Part shown: positions 1-10,750 of the stretch, piece by piece
Layout of the letters: every line of letters begins with the position of its first letter
Numbering within the stretch: the first letter of the stretch is position 1
Assembly: GCF_023015805.1 (NCBI RefSeq)
Contig: NZ_JALKBA010000012.1
Span: 35,246 to 99,245, forward strand
Direction of reading: 5' to 3'
Origin: Cellulophaga sp. F20128
GTDB lineage: Bacteria; Bacteroidota; Bacteroidia; Flavobacteriales; Flavobacteriaceae
DNA length: 64,000 bases
Translations under genes and position numbers: made by a program
The notes under the pieces: generated by a model
The model's database searches: none
What the model was told of the DNA's origin: nothing
The model's input: only the letters and a program-made list of their open reading frames with translations

Positions 1-511
1 AAGCGATCATCTGTTCTATGCTCGCTTCAATTTCCGATACAGTTAGTATTTTTTTCGTGAATTCTTTTTGAGGTACCTTATGGCAATTGGCAACAATGCT
101 ATTTAAACGATTGTGCTGATACACCCAAGCCGTACCCAAGGTAATCACAATATGGGTTGCAACCTGCAACTGTTCTTGGGTTTGCGCTACCGCTTCCTTT
201 AAATTCTGAAGCAATTGAACCTTAGAGGCAGCGCTTAGACTAGAATGTGCATTAAAACTATGCCAACGTTGCTCTAGTTCAAAAACATCCTTATCTGTAT
301 CTATTGTGCCTTGCACTGCATTTTCCAGTACGGTTTCAATGGCTTTGGGATGAAACAATATCCCAAAAGGATTGGTGCCGGATTGAAACTTAAAACACGA
401 AAATTTATCGCCTATATTTTCCGCAAAACAAGAACCCAAAAGGACTACCGTACTCTTATAATCAATCTGAAACGCAGACGCTTCCAATGGAATTTTAGTT
501 TGCAGTTTCAT
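1..511 (-). CDS. GSCFA-domain protein (3' part beyond window)
   Basis: The reading frame begins at an ATG (511-509) and stays open to the window edge, so the C-terminal part is missing. Residues about 27-35 read LLGSCFAEN, the signature that gives the GSCFA family its name, followed by a conserved NPFG motif. GSCFA proteins are common in Bacteroidota, are related to SGNH-type hydrolases, and have no well-established substrate. The start lies 7 bases after the alaS stop on the same strand, so the two genes are probably co-transcribed. Family assignment is firm; function is unknown. Confidence 0.85.
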   Translation of the reverse strand, partial: MKLQTKIPLEASAFQIDYKSTVVLLGSCFAENIGDKFSCFKFQSGTNPFGILFHPKAIETVLENAVQGTIDTDKDVFELEQRWHSFNAHSSLSAASKVQLLQNLKEAVAQTQEQLQVATHIVITLGTAWVYQHNRLNSIVANCHKVPQKEFTKKILTVSEIEASIEQMIA

Positions 512-518
512 CTTCTGT

Positions 519-3134
519 TTATTTTATATAAGCCATTGCCTTTTCCAAAGCTTCTGGAATGCCCGCTGGGTTTTTACCCCCTGCTGTTGCAAAAAATGGC
601 TGTCCGCCACCGCCACCTTGGATATACTTGCCCAATTCGCGAACAATAGTACCTGCATTTAAGCCTTTCTCTGCTGCCAACTCCTTGGAAATATAACAAG
701 AGAGTGTGGCTTTGCCGTCGTTTTCTGCTGCAAAAAGCAAAAACATATCAGTAGTATTGGCTCCCATTTCAAAAGACAAATCTTTTATTCCTGCAGGATC
801 TAAATCTATTTTTTTTGCTAGAAACTGTACCCCATTTATGGCTGTTAGCTCCCCTAGCAAATCGCCTTTTAAGTTTTTAGCCTTGGCTTTTAGCAATTGC
901 TCTACTTCTTTCTTTAGCTTGCTATTTTCTTCCTGCAAGGACAAGACAGCCTTTACGGGATCTTTAGCATTGTTCAGCAGATCTTTTATCTCGTACAAAC
1001 TGCGATTGTTATCAAAGTAAAAACCTTTGACTGCATCTGAGGTAATGGCTTCAATTCTTCGTATTCCGGACGCCACAGCACCCTCAGATTTTATTTTAAA
1101 ATGCCATATTTCGCCAGTGTTTTGTACATGAGTACCGCCACAGAGTTCTATAGACTGTCCAAAGCGAATGGCACGTACAGCATCGCCATATTTTTCTCCA
1201 AACAGTGCCATTGCCCCTTCATCTAAGGCTTGTTGCATGGGGATGTTACGTTTTTCTTCTAGCGGCAAATTGCCTTCAATTCTAGCATTGACAAAATCTT
1301 CTACTTCCCGCAATTGGTCTGTTGTTAATTTGGCAAAGTGAGAAAAATCGAAGCGCAAATATTTAGAGTGTACCGCAGAACCTTTCTGTTCTACATGGGG
1401 TCCTAATATTTCACGTAATGCTTGGTGTAGCAAGTGGGTTGCCGTATGGTTACAGGCAGTTCTTTGACGTTGTTTTTTATCTACAACAGCCTTAAATGCA
1501 TCCTTCGTATTGCGAGGTAAGTTCTTGGCTAAATGATAAATTTCATTGTTCTCTTTCTTGGTATCCAAGATATAAATTACATCGCCGTTTGAAGATTCCA
1601 AATATCCTTTATCCCCTACTTGTCCGCCTCCTTCTGGATAAAACGGAGTCATGTTAAATACAAGCTGATACTGCTCCCCTTCTTTTTTAGAAGTAACCTT
1701 TCTATACTTTACCAATCTTACATCGACCTCTAAAATATCATAGCCTACAAATTCTTGTTCCGCATCGTCTAGTAAAACCTCCCAGTCTTCCTTAGAAACT
1801 TCAGAAGCAGACCTAGATCGGTTCTTTTGCTCCTGCATGGCTTTTTCAAATCCGGCCTCATCCAAATCATAACCACGTTCACTTAAGATTAAGGCGGTTA
1901 AATCTATAGGAAAACCATAGGTATCGTACAATTCAAAAGCTTTTTTACCATTGATTGTCTTGGTGGTTGCATTACTGATAACGCTATCTAACAACACCAA
2001 GCCTTGGTCTAAGGTCTTTAAAAAAGAATGCTCTTCTTCTTTTACTACATTTTCTATCAGTTGCTTTTGTTCTTTCAATTCAGGGAAAGCATCGCCCATG
2101 GTCTTGGTTAATATTTGCACCAACCTGTACATAAAAGGCTCCTTGGTATCTAAAAAGGTAAATCCGTAACGAATGGCCCGTCTTAAAATTCGTCGTATCA
2201 CATAGCCAGCACCTGTATTGCTCGGTAACTGTCCGTCTGCAATAGAAAAGGATACGGCTCTAATATGATCTGCAATAACGCGAATTGCAATATTTGTCTC
2301 TTCGTTTTTATTGTAGGTAGCATTGGTAATGGTTTCTATCTCGCGAATAATGGGTGTAAAAACATCGGTATCGTAATTAGATTGCACTCCTTGTAACACC
2401 ATACAAAGTCGCTCAAAGCCCATCCCAGTATCCACGTGTTTTGCCGGTAAGGATTCTAGATTTCCATTGGCTTTACGGTTGTACTGCATAAAAACCAAGT
2501 TCCAGATTTCTACCACCTGCGGATGATCCATATTGATCAGCGTTGCCCCAGAAACTTTCTTTTTTTCTTCATCAGAACGGATATCCACATGTATTTCAGA
2601 ACAAGGTCCGCAAGGTCCTTGATCTCCCATCTCCCAAAAGTTATCCTTTTTATTTCCAAAAAGTATCTGTGATTCTGGTACAATGTTTTTCCAAATATCC
2701 AAGGCTTCCTGATCCATACTCAGTTTATCCTTGTCCTCGCTGCCTTCAAAAACAGTGACATACAAGCTTTCTTTATCGATCTTAAGCACATCTACCAAAA
2801 GTTCCCATGCCCAAGCAATAGCCTCTTCTTTAAAATAATCGCCAAAACTCCAGTTCCCCAGCATCTCAAACATAGTATGGTGGTAGGTATCCTTACCCAC
2901 TTCTTCCAAATCGTTATGTTTTCCACTTACTCTAAGGCACTTTTGGGAATCTGTAACCCGATTGTTTTTTATTTCACTATTTCCAAGAAAGAATTCTTTA
3001 AACTGATTCATTCCTGCATTGGTAAACATTAAAGTAGGATCATCTTTAATAACCATAGGGGCAGAAGCAACAATTTTATGGGATTTGTTCTTAAAAAATT
3101 CTAAAAATTGAGCTCTTATTTCTTGAGATTTCAT
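519..3134 (-). CDS. alaS: Alanine--tRNA ligase
   Basis: This 871-residue protein charges tRNA-Ala with alanine in the cytosol. It has the usual full-length layout: an N-terminal class II catalytic domain (the early stretch with FTNAGMNQF and [17 protein letters not shown]), a tRNA-recognition region, an editing domain with the zinc motif HTATHLLH and the downstream CGGTH, and a C-terminal DHHA1 domain ending in a glycine-rich GGGGGQ segment. The length fits bacterial AlaRS. It is followed at 7 bases by the GSCFA gene and is divergent from the M23 peptidase gene. No truncation or missing catalytic motif was seen. Confidence 0.98.
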   Translation of the reverse strand: MKSQEIRAQFLEFFKNKSHKIVASAPMVIKDDPTLMFTNAGMNQFKEFFLGNSEIKNNRVTDSQKCLRVSGKHNDLEEVGKDTYHHTMFEMLGNWSFGDYFKEEAIAWAWELLVDVLKIDKESLYVTVFEGSEDKDKLSMDQEALDIWKNIVPESQILFGNKKDNFWEMGDQGPCGPCSEIHVDIRSDEEKKKVSGATLINMDHPQVVEIWNLVFMQYNRKANGNLESLPAKHVDTGMGFERLCMVLQGVQSNYDTDVFTPIIREIETITNATYNKNEETNIAIRVIADHIRAVSFSIADGQLPSNTGAGYVIRRILRRAIRYGFTFLDTKEPFMYRLVQILTKTMGDAFPELKEQKQLIENVVKEEEHSFLKTLDQGLVLLDSVISNATTKTINGKKAFELYDTYGFPIDLTALILSERGYDLDEAGFEKAMQEQKNRSRSASEVSKEDWEVLLDDAEQEFVGYDILEVDVRLVKYRKVTSKKEGEQYQLVFNMTPFYPEGGGQVGDKGYLESSNGDVIYILDTKKENNEIYHLAKNLPRNTKDAFKAVVDKKQRQRTACNHTATHLLHQALREILGPHVEQKGSAVHSKYLRFDFSHFAKLTTDQLREVEDFVNARIEGNLPLEEKRNIPMQQALDEGAMALFGEKYGDAVRAIRFGQSIELCGGTHVQNTGEIWHFKIKSEGAVASGIRRIEAITSDAVKGFYFDNNRSLYEIKDLLNNAKDPVKAVLSLQEENSKLKKEVEQLLKAKAKNLKGDLLGELTAINGVQFLAKKIDLDPAGIKDLSFEMGANTTDMFLLFAAENDGKATLSCYISKELAAEKGLNAGTIVRELGKYIQGGGGGQPFFATAGGKNPAGIPEALEKAMAYIK

Positions 3135-3239
3135 AGTAAATTGGTAAGCTTTTAATAAATTTAACTATTTCTGCAAAACAATTTTTATATTTGTTTGTTT
3201 TGATACTATAGAAGTGCAAAAATAGGATAAATTCCCTTT

Positions 3240-4217
3240 ATGTCTAAAGTTAAATATTATTATGATCCAGACACTCTATCTTACAGAAAGGTAGAGTATA
3301 AAAAGTCTAAAAAATACAGGAATGTAGCCTTGCTTATTTTAGGGGCAGCCATCCTTGGTTTTTTAGGCCTTATCTTGCTTTTAAATACCAGTATTATAAA
3401 TACACCCAAAGAACTATCCCTACAACGAGAATTACACAACTACGAGTTTCAGTTTGAGTTATTAAACAAAAAAATGGAACAAATGGAACATGTATTGGCC
3501 AATATCGAAGATCGAGACAACAATATTTACCGTTTGTATTTTGAGGCAAACCCTATTCCTGAAGAACAACGGCATGCTGGTTTTGGCGGTATAAATCGCT
3601 ATAACTCTTTAGAGGGGTTCAACAATTCTGAAATGATTATTGGCGCTACCCAACGCTTGGAGATTATCCAAAAACAAATGGTAATCCAATCCAAGTCTTT
3701 GGATGAAATAACAAAACTAGCGGAGGAAAAAGAAAAATTCTTAGAAGCCATCCCAGCGATACAGCCTATCGCCAATGAAGATTTAAAGCGCATGGCATCG
3801 GGATACGGTTGGCGTTCAGACCCATTTACCAAAGTGCGTAAAATGCATTGGGGAATGGATTTTACAGCACCTAGGGGCACACCCATTTACGCTTCAGGCA
3901 ATGGAACAGTTACCCGTGCCGACGCAAGTTCTACGGGTTACGGAAAGCACATCCGTATAGAACATGGCTACGGTTATCTTACGCTTTATGCACATTTAAG
4001 CAAGTACAATGTCACCAAAGGTCAAAAAGTAAATCGCGGTGACCTTATTGGCTTTGTAGGCAGCACAGGAAGATCTGAAGCCCCACATTTACATTATGAG
4101 GTATGGAAAGATGACGATCGAATTAACCCGATTAATTTCTATTACGGCAACCTTTCTGCTCTAGAGTTTGAAAATTTACTAAAACACGCATCACAAGAAA
4201 ACCAATCATTGGATTAA
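3240..4217 (+). CDS. Membrane-anchored M23 (LytM-type) peptidase
   Basis: The 325-residue protein has a basic cytoplasmic N-terminus, one membrane segment at about residues 28-50, a coiled-coil-like stretch (about 60-105), and a C-terminal M23 domain. Zinc and catalytic motifs of the family are visible as HWGMDF and HLHYEVW near the C-terminus. Such proteins cut peptidoglycan cross-links or, when divergent, regulate other hydrolases in the envelope. Here the metal-binding histidines are present, so activity is likely. The stop codon overlaps the start of the MerR gene by one base, so the two are translationally coupled. A TATATTTG sequence at 3186-3193 may be its -7 promoter element, although no good -33 box is seen. 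Confidence 0.93.
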   Translation: MSKVKYYYDPDTLSYRKVEYKKSKKYRNVALLILGAAILGFLGLILLLNTSIINTPKELSLQRELHNYEFQFELLNKKMEQMEHVLANIEDRDNNIYRLYFEANPIPEEQRHAGFGGINRYNSLEGFNNSEMIIGATQRLEIIQKQMVIQSKSLDEITKLAEEKEKFLEAIPAIQPIANEDLKRMASGYGWRSDPFTKVRKMHWGMDFTAPRGTPIYASGNGTVTRADASSTGYGKHIRIEHGYGYLTLYAHLSKYNVTKGQKVNRGDLIGFVGSTGRSEAPHLHYEVWKDDDRINPINFYYGNLSALEFENLLKHASQENQSLD

Positions 4218-4546
4218 TGCATATAGACCTTCCAGAAAAAAGATATTATGGTATTGGCGAAGTAGCCAAGGCATTTAACGTGAACACCTCGTTGATACGC
4301 TTTTGGGAAAAAGAATTTGATGTTTTAAAACCCAAAAAGAATGCGAAGGGCAACCGGAAATTTACGCCCCAAGACATTAAAAACCTGCAATTAATTTATC
4401 ATTTGGTAAAAGAAAGAGGTTTTACGCTAGACGGTGCAAAAACGCATTTAAAAGAGGAGAAGCAAAAAACACTTACTAATTTTGATATCATTCAAAAACT
4501 AGAAAATGTAAAAACGGAACTCCAAAAAATAAAAGAACAACTCTAA
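4217..4546 (+). CDS. MerR-family transcriptional regulator
   Basis: A 109-residue protein with an N-terminal MerR winged helix: YYGIGEVAKAFNVNTSLIRFWEKEF is followed by a second half ending in a short dimerisation helix (about residues 75-109). The usual C-terminal effector-binding domain is absent, as in the short MerR regulators common in Flavobacteriaceae. The start codon shares one base with the stop of the M23 peptidase gene, and lemA follows after 35 bases. It may regulate this envelope gene group, but the target and signal cannot be read from the sequence. Confidence 0.9.
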   Translation: MHIDLPEKRYYGIGEVAKAFNVNTSLIRFWEKEFDVLKPKKNAKGNRKFTPQDIKNLQLIYHLVKERGFTLDGAKTHLKEEKQKTLTNFDIIQKLENVKTELQKIKEQL

Positions 4547-4581
4547 TTAACGCTACAAACACAAATTAAACACACACTATT

Positions 4582-5184
4582 ATGAAAAAATGGTTACTTC
4601 CTATACTTATTATTGGCGGACTTGCGCTCCTGTTTGGCGCTTGGTACGTAAATACAAACAATTCTTTGGTTGAAATGAAAGGCCAGGCTACCAAGCAATG
4701 GGCTAATGTAGAAAGCTCTTACCAACGTAGAAGCGATCTTATTGGCAACTTGGTAAAAACGGTACAAGGAGCGGCAGATTTTGAAAGAGGAACGCTTACC
4801 GATGTTATTGAAGCCAGAGCAAAAGCAACCGCAATTACTATAGACCCATCAAACATAACACCAGCGCAATTGGAACAGTTTAATCAAGCGCAAAGTGGAT
4901 TAAGTGGGGCACTTAGCAAACTATTAGTATCTGTAGAACGCTACCCAGAGCTAAAAGCCAATCAGAACTTCTTAGAACTACAATCGCAATTGGAAGGTAC
5001 TGAAAATAGAATCAACGTAGAACGCAATAGGTTTAATGACCTGGCGGGGGAATACAATATAAAAATTGCTAAAATACCGACCAATATCATTGCTAGTATT
5101 GCCAATTTTGATCCTTTGGCCTTGTTTTCTTCTAAGGCTGGGGCTGAAGATGCGCCAGACGTAAATTTTGAATTCAGCAACTAA
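4582..5184 (+). CDS. lemA: LemA family protein
   Basis: A 200-residue LemA protein with a single N-terminal membrane segment (about residues 4-22), then a long antiparallel helical bundle carrying the family hallmarks around YQRRSDLIGNLVKTVQGAADFE and NRFNDLAGEYN. LemA proteins are membrane-anchored coiled bundles of uncertain role. They are often encoded beside TPM-domain proteins, exactly as here, where two TPM genes follow after 3 bases. The arrangement lemA-TPM-TPM is a recurrent Bacteroidota operon, probably acting in membrane protein quality control or envelope stress. Confidence 0.95.
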   Translation: MKKWLLPILIIGGLALLFGAWYVNTNNSLVEMKGQATKQWANVESSYQRRSDLIGNLVKTVQGAADFERGTLTDVIEARAKATAITIDPSNITPAQLEQFNQAQSGLSGALSKLLVSVERYPELKANQNFLELQSQLEGTENRINVERNRFNDLAGEYNIKIAKIPTNIIASIANFDPLALFSSKAGAEDAPDVNFEFSN

Positions 5185-5187
5185 ACT

Positions 5188-5625
5188 ATGTCAAAGGTTG
5201 AAGATTTTTTAAGTGCTAGCGAGGAGCAAGAGATTGTTGCAGCCATCCTAAAAGCAGAAAAAAATACTTCTGGTGAGATTCGGGTTCATATTGAATCCCA
5301 GAGTAAAATAGAACACTTTAAAAGGGCGCAAGCCGTTTTTCATTTGCTGAAAATGGACAATACCAAAGCAGAAAATGGAGTGTTGATCTATGTGGCTGTA
5401 GCAGACAAAAAGTTTGTCATCTATGGTGACAAAGGTATTGACAAGGTGGTGCCTCCCGGATTTTGGGATACCACCAAAGATACTATGCAAGCTGAATTTA
5501 AGGCGGGCAATTTTAAACAAGGAATTATTAATGGTGTCCTAATGGCGGGCAAGGAACTGGAAACCCATTTCCCCTGGCTACACACTGACACCAATGAATT
5601 GAGCAATGAAATATCTAAAGGGTAG
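5188..5625 (+). CDS. TPM-domain protein, short cytosolic type
   Basis: This 145-residue protein consists of one TPM (YgcG-like) domain: an N-terminal SASEEQEIVAAILKAEKNTSGEIRVHIE segment, a central VLIYVAVADKKFVIYGDKGI core and a C-terminal helix. It lacks a signal peptide and a glycine-rich tail, unlike the next gene. It starts 3 bases after lemA and overlaps the next TPM gene by 20 bases, so all three belong to one operon. TPM domains are linked to phosphatase-like or protein-repair functions in other organisms, but no activity can be assigned here. Confidence 0.9.
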   Translation: MSKVEDFLSASEEQEIVAAILKAEKNTSGEIRVHIESQSKIEHFKRAQAVFHLLKMDNTKAENGVLIYVAVADKKFVIYGDKGIDKVVPPGFWDTTKDTMQAEFKAGNFKQGIINGVLMAGKELETHFPWLHTDTNELSNEISKG

Positions 5626-6421
5626 TATTTTTATAGGGTTGTTATGTTGTGTTACACTGAGCACAGCACAATACAACATCCCAGAAAAGCCTGCAATAGA
5701 AACAAGTGTCTACGATTATATTAAGCTATTATCAGCTACTGAAAAAACCACACTCGAACAAAAACTTATTCGGTATTCAGACAGTACTTCCACCCAAATT
5801 GTAGTGGCGATAATCGCGAACACTCAAGGCGAAGAAATAAAATATTTAGGCGCCCAATGGGGTCAAAAATGGGGTATTGGACAGGAAGGTAAAGACAATG
5901 GTATTTTAGTACTCCTAGCCAATGACGATCGGCAGATAGCCATCAATACGGGTTATGGTGTTGAAGGGGGATTAACCGATGCCCTGTCTCGTAGAATTAT
6001 TGAATCTGTGATTATTCCTCGCTTTAAACAAGGGGATTTCTACGGCGGACTCAGCAATGGATCTGATGCTATTTTTAAGGCATTAAACGGGGAGTTTACA
6101 GAAGACCGATCGTTTTCTGAAAATGACTTCTCTATAAAATCTCTCTTACCCTTCCTTATCTTTTTTGTCATTTTTCTTATCCTTTCCAATAGAAAGAATA
6201 GAAACGGTGATGGAAAGGGCGGCAATGGTGGAAAAAACAGTACTGGAATCGATTTATTAGACATCATTATCCTAAGCAGCTTAGGACGTGGCGGATCATC
6301 TAGAGGTGGTGGTTTCGGCGGCGGCGGCTTTGGAGGCGGCGGCTTTGGAGGCGGTGGTGGCTTTGGAGGCGGATTTGGTGGTGGCGGCTTTGGCGGCGGC
6401 GGCGCTTCCGGAGGTTGGTAA
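5606..6421 (+). CDS. TPM-domain protein with membrane segment and glycine-rich tail
   Basis: A 271-residue protein: signal peptide (about 1-21, ending TLSTAQ), a periplasmic TPM domain (about 30-150) with DNGILVLLANDDRQIAINTGYGVEGGL, a membrane segment (about 175-192), then an extremely glycine-rich tail made of GGGFGGGGF-type repeats to the C-terminus. This is the classic YgcG architecture. The tail explains the GGN-rich DNA at about 6300-6415. It overlaps the preceding TPM gene by 20 bases and ends shortly before a strong hairpin terminator. Confidence 0.93.
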   Translation: MKYLKGSIFIGLLCCVTLSTAQYNIPEKPAIETSVYDYIKLLSATEKTTLEQKLIRYSDSTSTQIVVAIIANTQGEEIKYLGAQWGQKWGIGQEGKDNGILVLLANDDRQIAINTGYGVEGGLTDALSRRIIESVIIPRFKQGDFYGGLSNGSDAIFKALNGEFTEDRSFSENDFSIKSLLPFLIFFVIFLILSNRKNRNGDGKGGNGGKNSTGIDLLDIIILSSLGRGGSSRGGGFGGGGFGGGGFGGGGGFGGGFGGGGFGGGGASGGW

Positions 6422-6435
6422 TACGATAACACATA

Positions 6436-6477
6436 AAAAAACACCCTTGCTATTTTAAAATAGCAAGGGTGTTTTTT
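6436..6477. terminator. Bidirectional intrinsic terminator
   Basis: A near-perfect inverted repeat (arms around AACACCCTTGCTA and TAGCAAGGGTGTT) is flanked by A-run and T-run, so it can work for both convergent units: the lemA-TPM operon from the left and the outer-membrane barrel gene from the right. Confidence 0.9.
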
Positions 6478-6495
6478 TTAGCTCAAAAGTTACCT

Positions 6496-9264
6496 CTATG
6501 GCGTTCCTCTTCTGTAGTGTCTAGACCCACGATCATCAACTTCACCAGCCTGACCTAAGCTATTAAATTTCCAACTGAAACTCAGCATAAAGTACCGTTG
6601 CAGTACCGTACTCTGCGAATCTTGAATATAGTTCCCTGAAGCAATACGCCTTGCATTTGTATTCTGATTGAGTAAATCGTAGGCTTTTAAAGAAAGCATA
6701 CCATTGTTGTCTATAATAGAATACGACAAGGTAGCATTCCAAAACCAGGCACTTTTTTGAAAGTCGTCTGCAATGTTTGGATTGTAATTGTAATTGATAT
6801 CATTACGCCATTCAAAGTTTTCAGGCAAAAAGGTAGCGGTGTTTATTCCCAAATTATGGTATTTAAACTCTTGGGTATTAAACTGCTCTAAATCGAATTT
6901 ATTCTTCGTAAAAGAAACGGAGTAGCGCGGTGTAATTTCCATCACATCTTTCCAAGTAAAGGTCACGTTTAAAGAAGGACTTAGCGATGTATTTGTTGAA
7001 GCGTACTCCACATCGTTGTTAAAGTTGATGGATTTATTTAAGTTTCCAAAAAGTCCCACTCCCACTTTTATGGTCTTTACGGTATCAATCCGTTTTGTTC
7101 TACTTAATTCTCCTCCTCCACGAAGGCTATAAGTACCATCTACATTGGCATAGGTGGTATTCCGTACAAAGTTTTCATCTATGGTTGTCTTTGAAACCAC
7201 TTGATTGTTATCTATATCCGCTCTAATGTAGGTGAAAAAATTCACCCCTTTTTGATAATCGTGATTGTTGGCATACAGACTAAAATCATGTGAATTTCGC
7301 GGTTTTAGGTTTGGATTACCTACTACGGTATTCAAGGGATCGGATACATCTACAAAAGGTTGTAGTTGACGAACACTTGGCGGACTATTATCTAGGGAAT
7401 ACCGAAAAGACAAGCTGGCTTTAGGACTAAACCTGTAGCGAAAACGTGCATAGGCTTCCACCGCTTTAAACTCTCTTTTTAAACTGAGTTCTGGCCGCAA
7501 TTCATCACTATTCTCTAAGGTTCTAAACAAATAATCTCCACCCCCACTTACACTAATCTTATCCTTTCTATAGCTTAAACGCAAACCGGGTACACTTCTA
7601 TTGTTCTTGTATTCATAATCAGTACTCAAGGCTGTGTTAAAATCGTTGAACTCCTGTGTAGCATCATCAAAATCATAGGTGCTCTCTGTATTGTTTTGTC
7701 GTTCTGCAAAGTAAGTATACCTAATATCCAAGGACAACTCTTCTCCTTTTAAGGGCACTCGATACGTTAAATTGGTCGTTAGCTTATTCATTTCCTCTAC
7801 ACCATCTGTATATTGGTTTCGGGTAACAGACTCCGGCGAATTTCCATAGACTTCTGTTTGAGAATTTAGAAAATCATCGGAAGTGGTTTTGCTAATTTCA
7901 TTATCGATCCCCACTCTAAGAAATGCCCCTTTGTTACCGATCCTTTTGGTGATATCAAACTCATTTCTAAAATTGTTTCCAATATTTTCCACAAAGGATT
8001 CAGAATTAGATTCGTTGGTCACTACCCCATCATCATCTCTAGATTCTTCATCACGCGCATAGGAGCGACTGTTTTTAGAGGATGAAAACGAAGGTTCAAT
8101 ATCGATACGCAGGGTGGTATCTAGCTCTACCTCTAATTCTACATTGGCTCTATGGCTGTAAGTATCGTTAAAAGAACTGGAATTTGAATCTGTAAAATAG
8201 CGATTGTCGGGAATGATATTCTCTCTTTGTGTGGAATTTTTATCTTCAGAATGGCTATTGCTATAAAAATAATCGGCAGATATTTCTACCTTCTTACTTA
8301 AGTCATCCGCATAGTTAAATCCGGCATTTTTTGAGGTTGTTATTCCTGAACCGCCACCAAAGGAGCGCGAATTCAAACCACCACTACCGCCAAACATTTT
8401 TTCTATCTCTCCAAAGCTAAAACCAACAGAATTGGTATTGTTACCACCGGCCAAAATACTGATGCGTTGGTCGTTATCAAACAAATTAAGCATTCCTGCA
8501 CCTTCATAGCGGCCATCTGTACCACCACCAGCTGAGACTCTTCCAAAAACACCCTTGTTTTTATCTTCTCGAATGGTTAGGTTGATGGTTTTATTTTCAG
8601 AATCGGACTCTTCACCCGTAAATGCTTGTGCCTTGGTTTTAGTATCGGTGATTTGCACCTTTTCAATCATTTCTTTGGTAAGACTACGCGTCGTAATGGT
8701 AGGATCATCACCAAAAAACGGCTTCCCATTGACATAGATATTACTTACATCCTTGCCATTGGCTGTTATTTTACCGTTCTCATCTATTTCTACCCCTGGT
8801 AATTTTTTAAGCAAGTCCTCAACATTGGCATCTTTTTTTGTGGTAAAGGACGCCACATTAAATTCTAAGGTATCTTTTTTTACGGTGATGGGTGCTGTAG
8901 CTTTTACAATAACTTCATCCAATAGATTGTCATCTACTAGCAAATTAATCTGCCCCAATTGCTGTATTGGTTCTTCCAAACTGATGCTTTGGGTATAGGT
9001 TTGGTAACCGATATAGGAAATAAACAGGTTTAGTGCTGAATCAAACGAACTGCCTTCTAGGGTAAACGCTCCTTTTTGATCGGTAATGGTATAGGTCACT
9101 AAAGCGCTATCTTTTACCCGCTGTAAATAAACGGTTGCCGCTTCTAATGGCACGTTATCATCTGCCGTGATCAGGGTTCCCGATACTTCAAATTGTTGTT
9201 GTTTGGATTGGGAAAAACCAGCAATGGAAGTAACTAAAATTGCTAGTGCTACTAATTTTTTCAT
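6496..9264 (-). CDS. Outer-membrane beta-barrel protein (TonB-receptor-like, CarboxypepD_reg + OMP_b-brl_3)
   Basis: A 922-residue protein with a signal peptide (about 1-18), a carboxypeptidase-D regulatory-like domain (about 25-110), a plug-like segment (about 120-225; LLKKLPGVEIDENGKI and YVNGKPFFGDDP) and a long C-terminal barrel with alternating aromatic strands ending near FMLSFSWKFN. This matches the Bacteroidota OMP_b-brl_3 family, which resembles TonB-dependent receptors but often lacks a SusD partner; none is encoded next to it. Substrate is unknown. A 10-bp inverted repeat lies in its leader. Confidence 0.88.
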   Translation of the reverse strand: MKKLVALAILVTSIAGFSQSKQQQFEVSGTLITADDNVPLEAATVYLQRVKDSALVTYTITDQKGAFTLEGSSFDSALNLFISYIGYQTYTQSISLEEPIQQLGQINLLVDDNLLDEVIVKATAPITVKKDTLEFNVASFTTKKDANVEDLLKKLPGVEIDENGKITANGKDVSNIYVNGKPFFGDDPTITTRSLTKEMIEKVQITDTKTKAQAFTGEESDSENKTINLTIREDKNKGVFGRVSAGGGTDGRYEGAGMLNLFDNDQRISILAGGNNTNSVGFSFGEIEKMFGGSGGLNSRSFGGGSGITTSKNAGFNYADDLSKKVEISADYFYSNSHSEDKNSTQRENIIPDNRYFTDSNSSSFNDTYSHRANVELEVELDTTLRIDIEPSFSSSKNSRSYARDEESRDDDGVVTNESNSESFVENIGNNFRNEFDITKRIGNKGAFLRVGIDNEISKTTSDDFLNSQTEVYGNSPESVTRNQYTDGVEEMNKLTTNLTYRVPLKGEELSLDIRYTYFAERQNNTESTYDFDDATQEFNDFNTALSTDYEYKNNRSVPGLRLSYRKDKISVSGGGDYLFRTLENSDELRPELSLKREFKAVEAYARFRYRFSPKASLSFRYSLDNSPPSVRQLQPFVDVSDPLNTVVGNPNLKPRNSHDFSLYANNHDYQKGVNFFTYIRADIDNNQVVSKTTIDENFVRNTTYANVDGTYSLRGGGELSRTKRIDTVKTIKVGVGLFGNLNKSINFNNDVEYASTNTSLSPSLNVTFTWKDVMEITPRYSVSFTKNKFDLEQFNTQEFKYHNLGINTATFLPENFEWRNDINYNYNPNIADDFQKSAWFWNATLSYSIIDNNGMLSLKAYDLLNQNTNARRIASGNYIQDSQSTVLQRYFMLSFSWKFNSLGQAGEVDDRGSRHYRRGTP

Positions 9265-9275
9265 AAAACTTAAAA

Positions 9276-9315
9276 CTGTGTGTTAAGGAAATACGAATAT
9301 ACCGCTAACACACAG
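9276..9315. promoter_or_regulatory. Inverted repeat in leader of outer-membrane barrel gene
   Basis: CTGTGTGTTA (9276-9285) and TAACACACAG (9306-9315) are perfect 10-bp inverted arms separated by 20 bases, placed just upstream of the barrel gene ATG and downstream of der. It may be an operator or an RNA hairpin. There is no T-run, so it is not a standard terminator. Confidence 0.45.
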
Positions 9316-9370
9316 CTTACATCCTTAAATAAAACTTAAAACTTAAGGGATGTTCTTAAAAAAATCTTAA

Positions 9371-10675
9371 TTATTTTTTACGCATGAATACCGAAATTGG
9401 TACTCCTTCAAAATTAAAGTTCTCGCGTAATTTATTTTCTAGGAAACGTTTGTACGGATCGCGCACATATTGCGGCAGGTTACAGAAAAATGCAAACTGC
9501 GGATAAGGCGTAGGCAATTGGGTACAAAACTTAATTTTTACGTATTTTCCTTTGTATGCTGGTGGCGGATTGTTCTCTATAATAGGCAACATAACGTCGT
9601 TAAACTTACGGGTCTGTATTTTTCGTGCTCTGTTGTTGTACACCTCAACGGCAGTTTCAATGGCTTTAAAAATACGTTGCTTGGTGAGTACCGATACAAA
9701 AATAATAGGCACATCAGTAAAAGGCTCAATGGCTTGTTTAATTCTAGTAGTGTATTCTTTAATGGTATTGGTTTCTTTGTCTTCTACCAAATCCCATTTG
9801 TTTACCAAGATTACAATTCCCTTATTGTTACGTTGTGCCAGCCAGAAAATATTTTCTACCTGCCCATCAAACCCACGGGTTGCATCTAAGAGTAAAATAC
9901 ATACATCAGAATGCTCTATAGCTCTAACTGAACGCATTACCGAATAAAATTCCAGGTCTTCTTTTACCTTGGCTTTTCTACGAATCCCCGCAGTATCTAC
10001 CAAATTAAATTCGAATCCAAAACGATTGTATTTGGTATCAATACTATCTCTAGTAGTACCGGCAACATCGGTTACAATATAGCGTTCTTGCCCAATTAGG
10101 GCATTTATAAAGGAAGATTTCCCAGCATTTGGTCTTCCTACTACGGCAAACCTTGGCAAATCATCGTTTTCTTTTTCTTTCTCTGGCAATACTTTTACAA
10201 CAGCATCAAGCAAATCTCCGGTACCACTACCATTGATACTAGCAATAGTAAAATACTCACCCAAACCAAGGGAATAGAATTCCACGGCATCTTCGGCACG
10301 CTTTCCATTATCCACCTTATTTACTACTAAAAAAATAGGCTTGTCTACCTTGCGCAATAGTTTGGCAACGTCTTCATCCATTCCGGTTACCCCAGATTCT
10401 ACATCGACCATAAAAATAATGGCATCGGCTTCATCAATAGCTAATTCTACCTGCTTGTCTATCTCAGCTTCAAAAACATCATCAGATCCCAAGACGTAAC
10501 CACCGGTGTCAATTAATGAAAATTCTACACCATTCCAATCGCTCTTTCCGTAGTGACGATCTCTGGTAACACCACTTATTGCATCTACAATAGCTTCCCT
10601 ACGCTGAATTAATCTATTAAAAAAAGTAGATTTCCCTACATTCGGTCTTCCAACAATAGCAACAATAGCACTCAT
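9371..10675 (-). CDS. der: Ribosome-associated GTPase Der (EngA)
   Basis: This 434-residue protein has two GTPase domains in tandem and a C-terminal KH-like domain, the layout unique to Der. The first G domain carries [19 protein letters not shown] and NKVD; the second carries [19 protein letters not shown] and NKWD. It ends in a basic segment. Der acts in assembly of the large ribosomal subunit. The gene stands alone on the minus strand, with a 106-base gap to the barrel gene. Confidence 0.97.
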   Translation of the reverse strand: MSAIVAIVGRPNVGKSTFFNRLIQRREAIVDAISGVTRDRHYGKSDWNGVEFSLIDTGGYVLGSDDVFEAEIDKQVELAIDEADAIIFMVDVESGVTGMDEDVAKLLRKVDKPIFLVVNKVDNGKRAEDAVEFYSLGLGEYFTIASINGSGTGDLLDAVVKVLPEKEKENDDLPRFAVVGRPNAGKSSFINALIGQERYIVTDVAGTTRDSIDTKYNRFGFEFNLVDTAGIRRKAKVKEDLEFYSVMRSVRAIEHSDVCILLLDATRGFDGQVENIFWLAQRNNKGIVILVNKWDLVEDKETNTIKEYTTRIKQAIEPFTDVPIIFVSVLTKQRIFKAIETAVEVYNNRARKIQTRKFNDVMLPIIENNPPPAYKGKYVKIKFCTQLPTPYPQFAFFCNLPQYVRDPYKRFLENKLRENFNFEGVPISVFMRKK

Positions 10676-10750
10676 TCTTTTATTTTTTGCAAAAGTACTA
10701 CTAATATCTGAAGAAAAACAGTATCTTTTTGTTTACTATCTGTTTACACT

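Noticed and set aside
6300..6415. GGC/GGT-rich repeat tract as a satellite
   Set aside because: It encodes the glycine-rich tail usual for YgcG-type TPM proteins.
6040..6444. Proline-rich frame on the minus strand
   Set aside because: It is the reverse of the GGN-rich tail of the TPM protein; proline runs are the complement of glycine codons.
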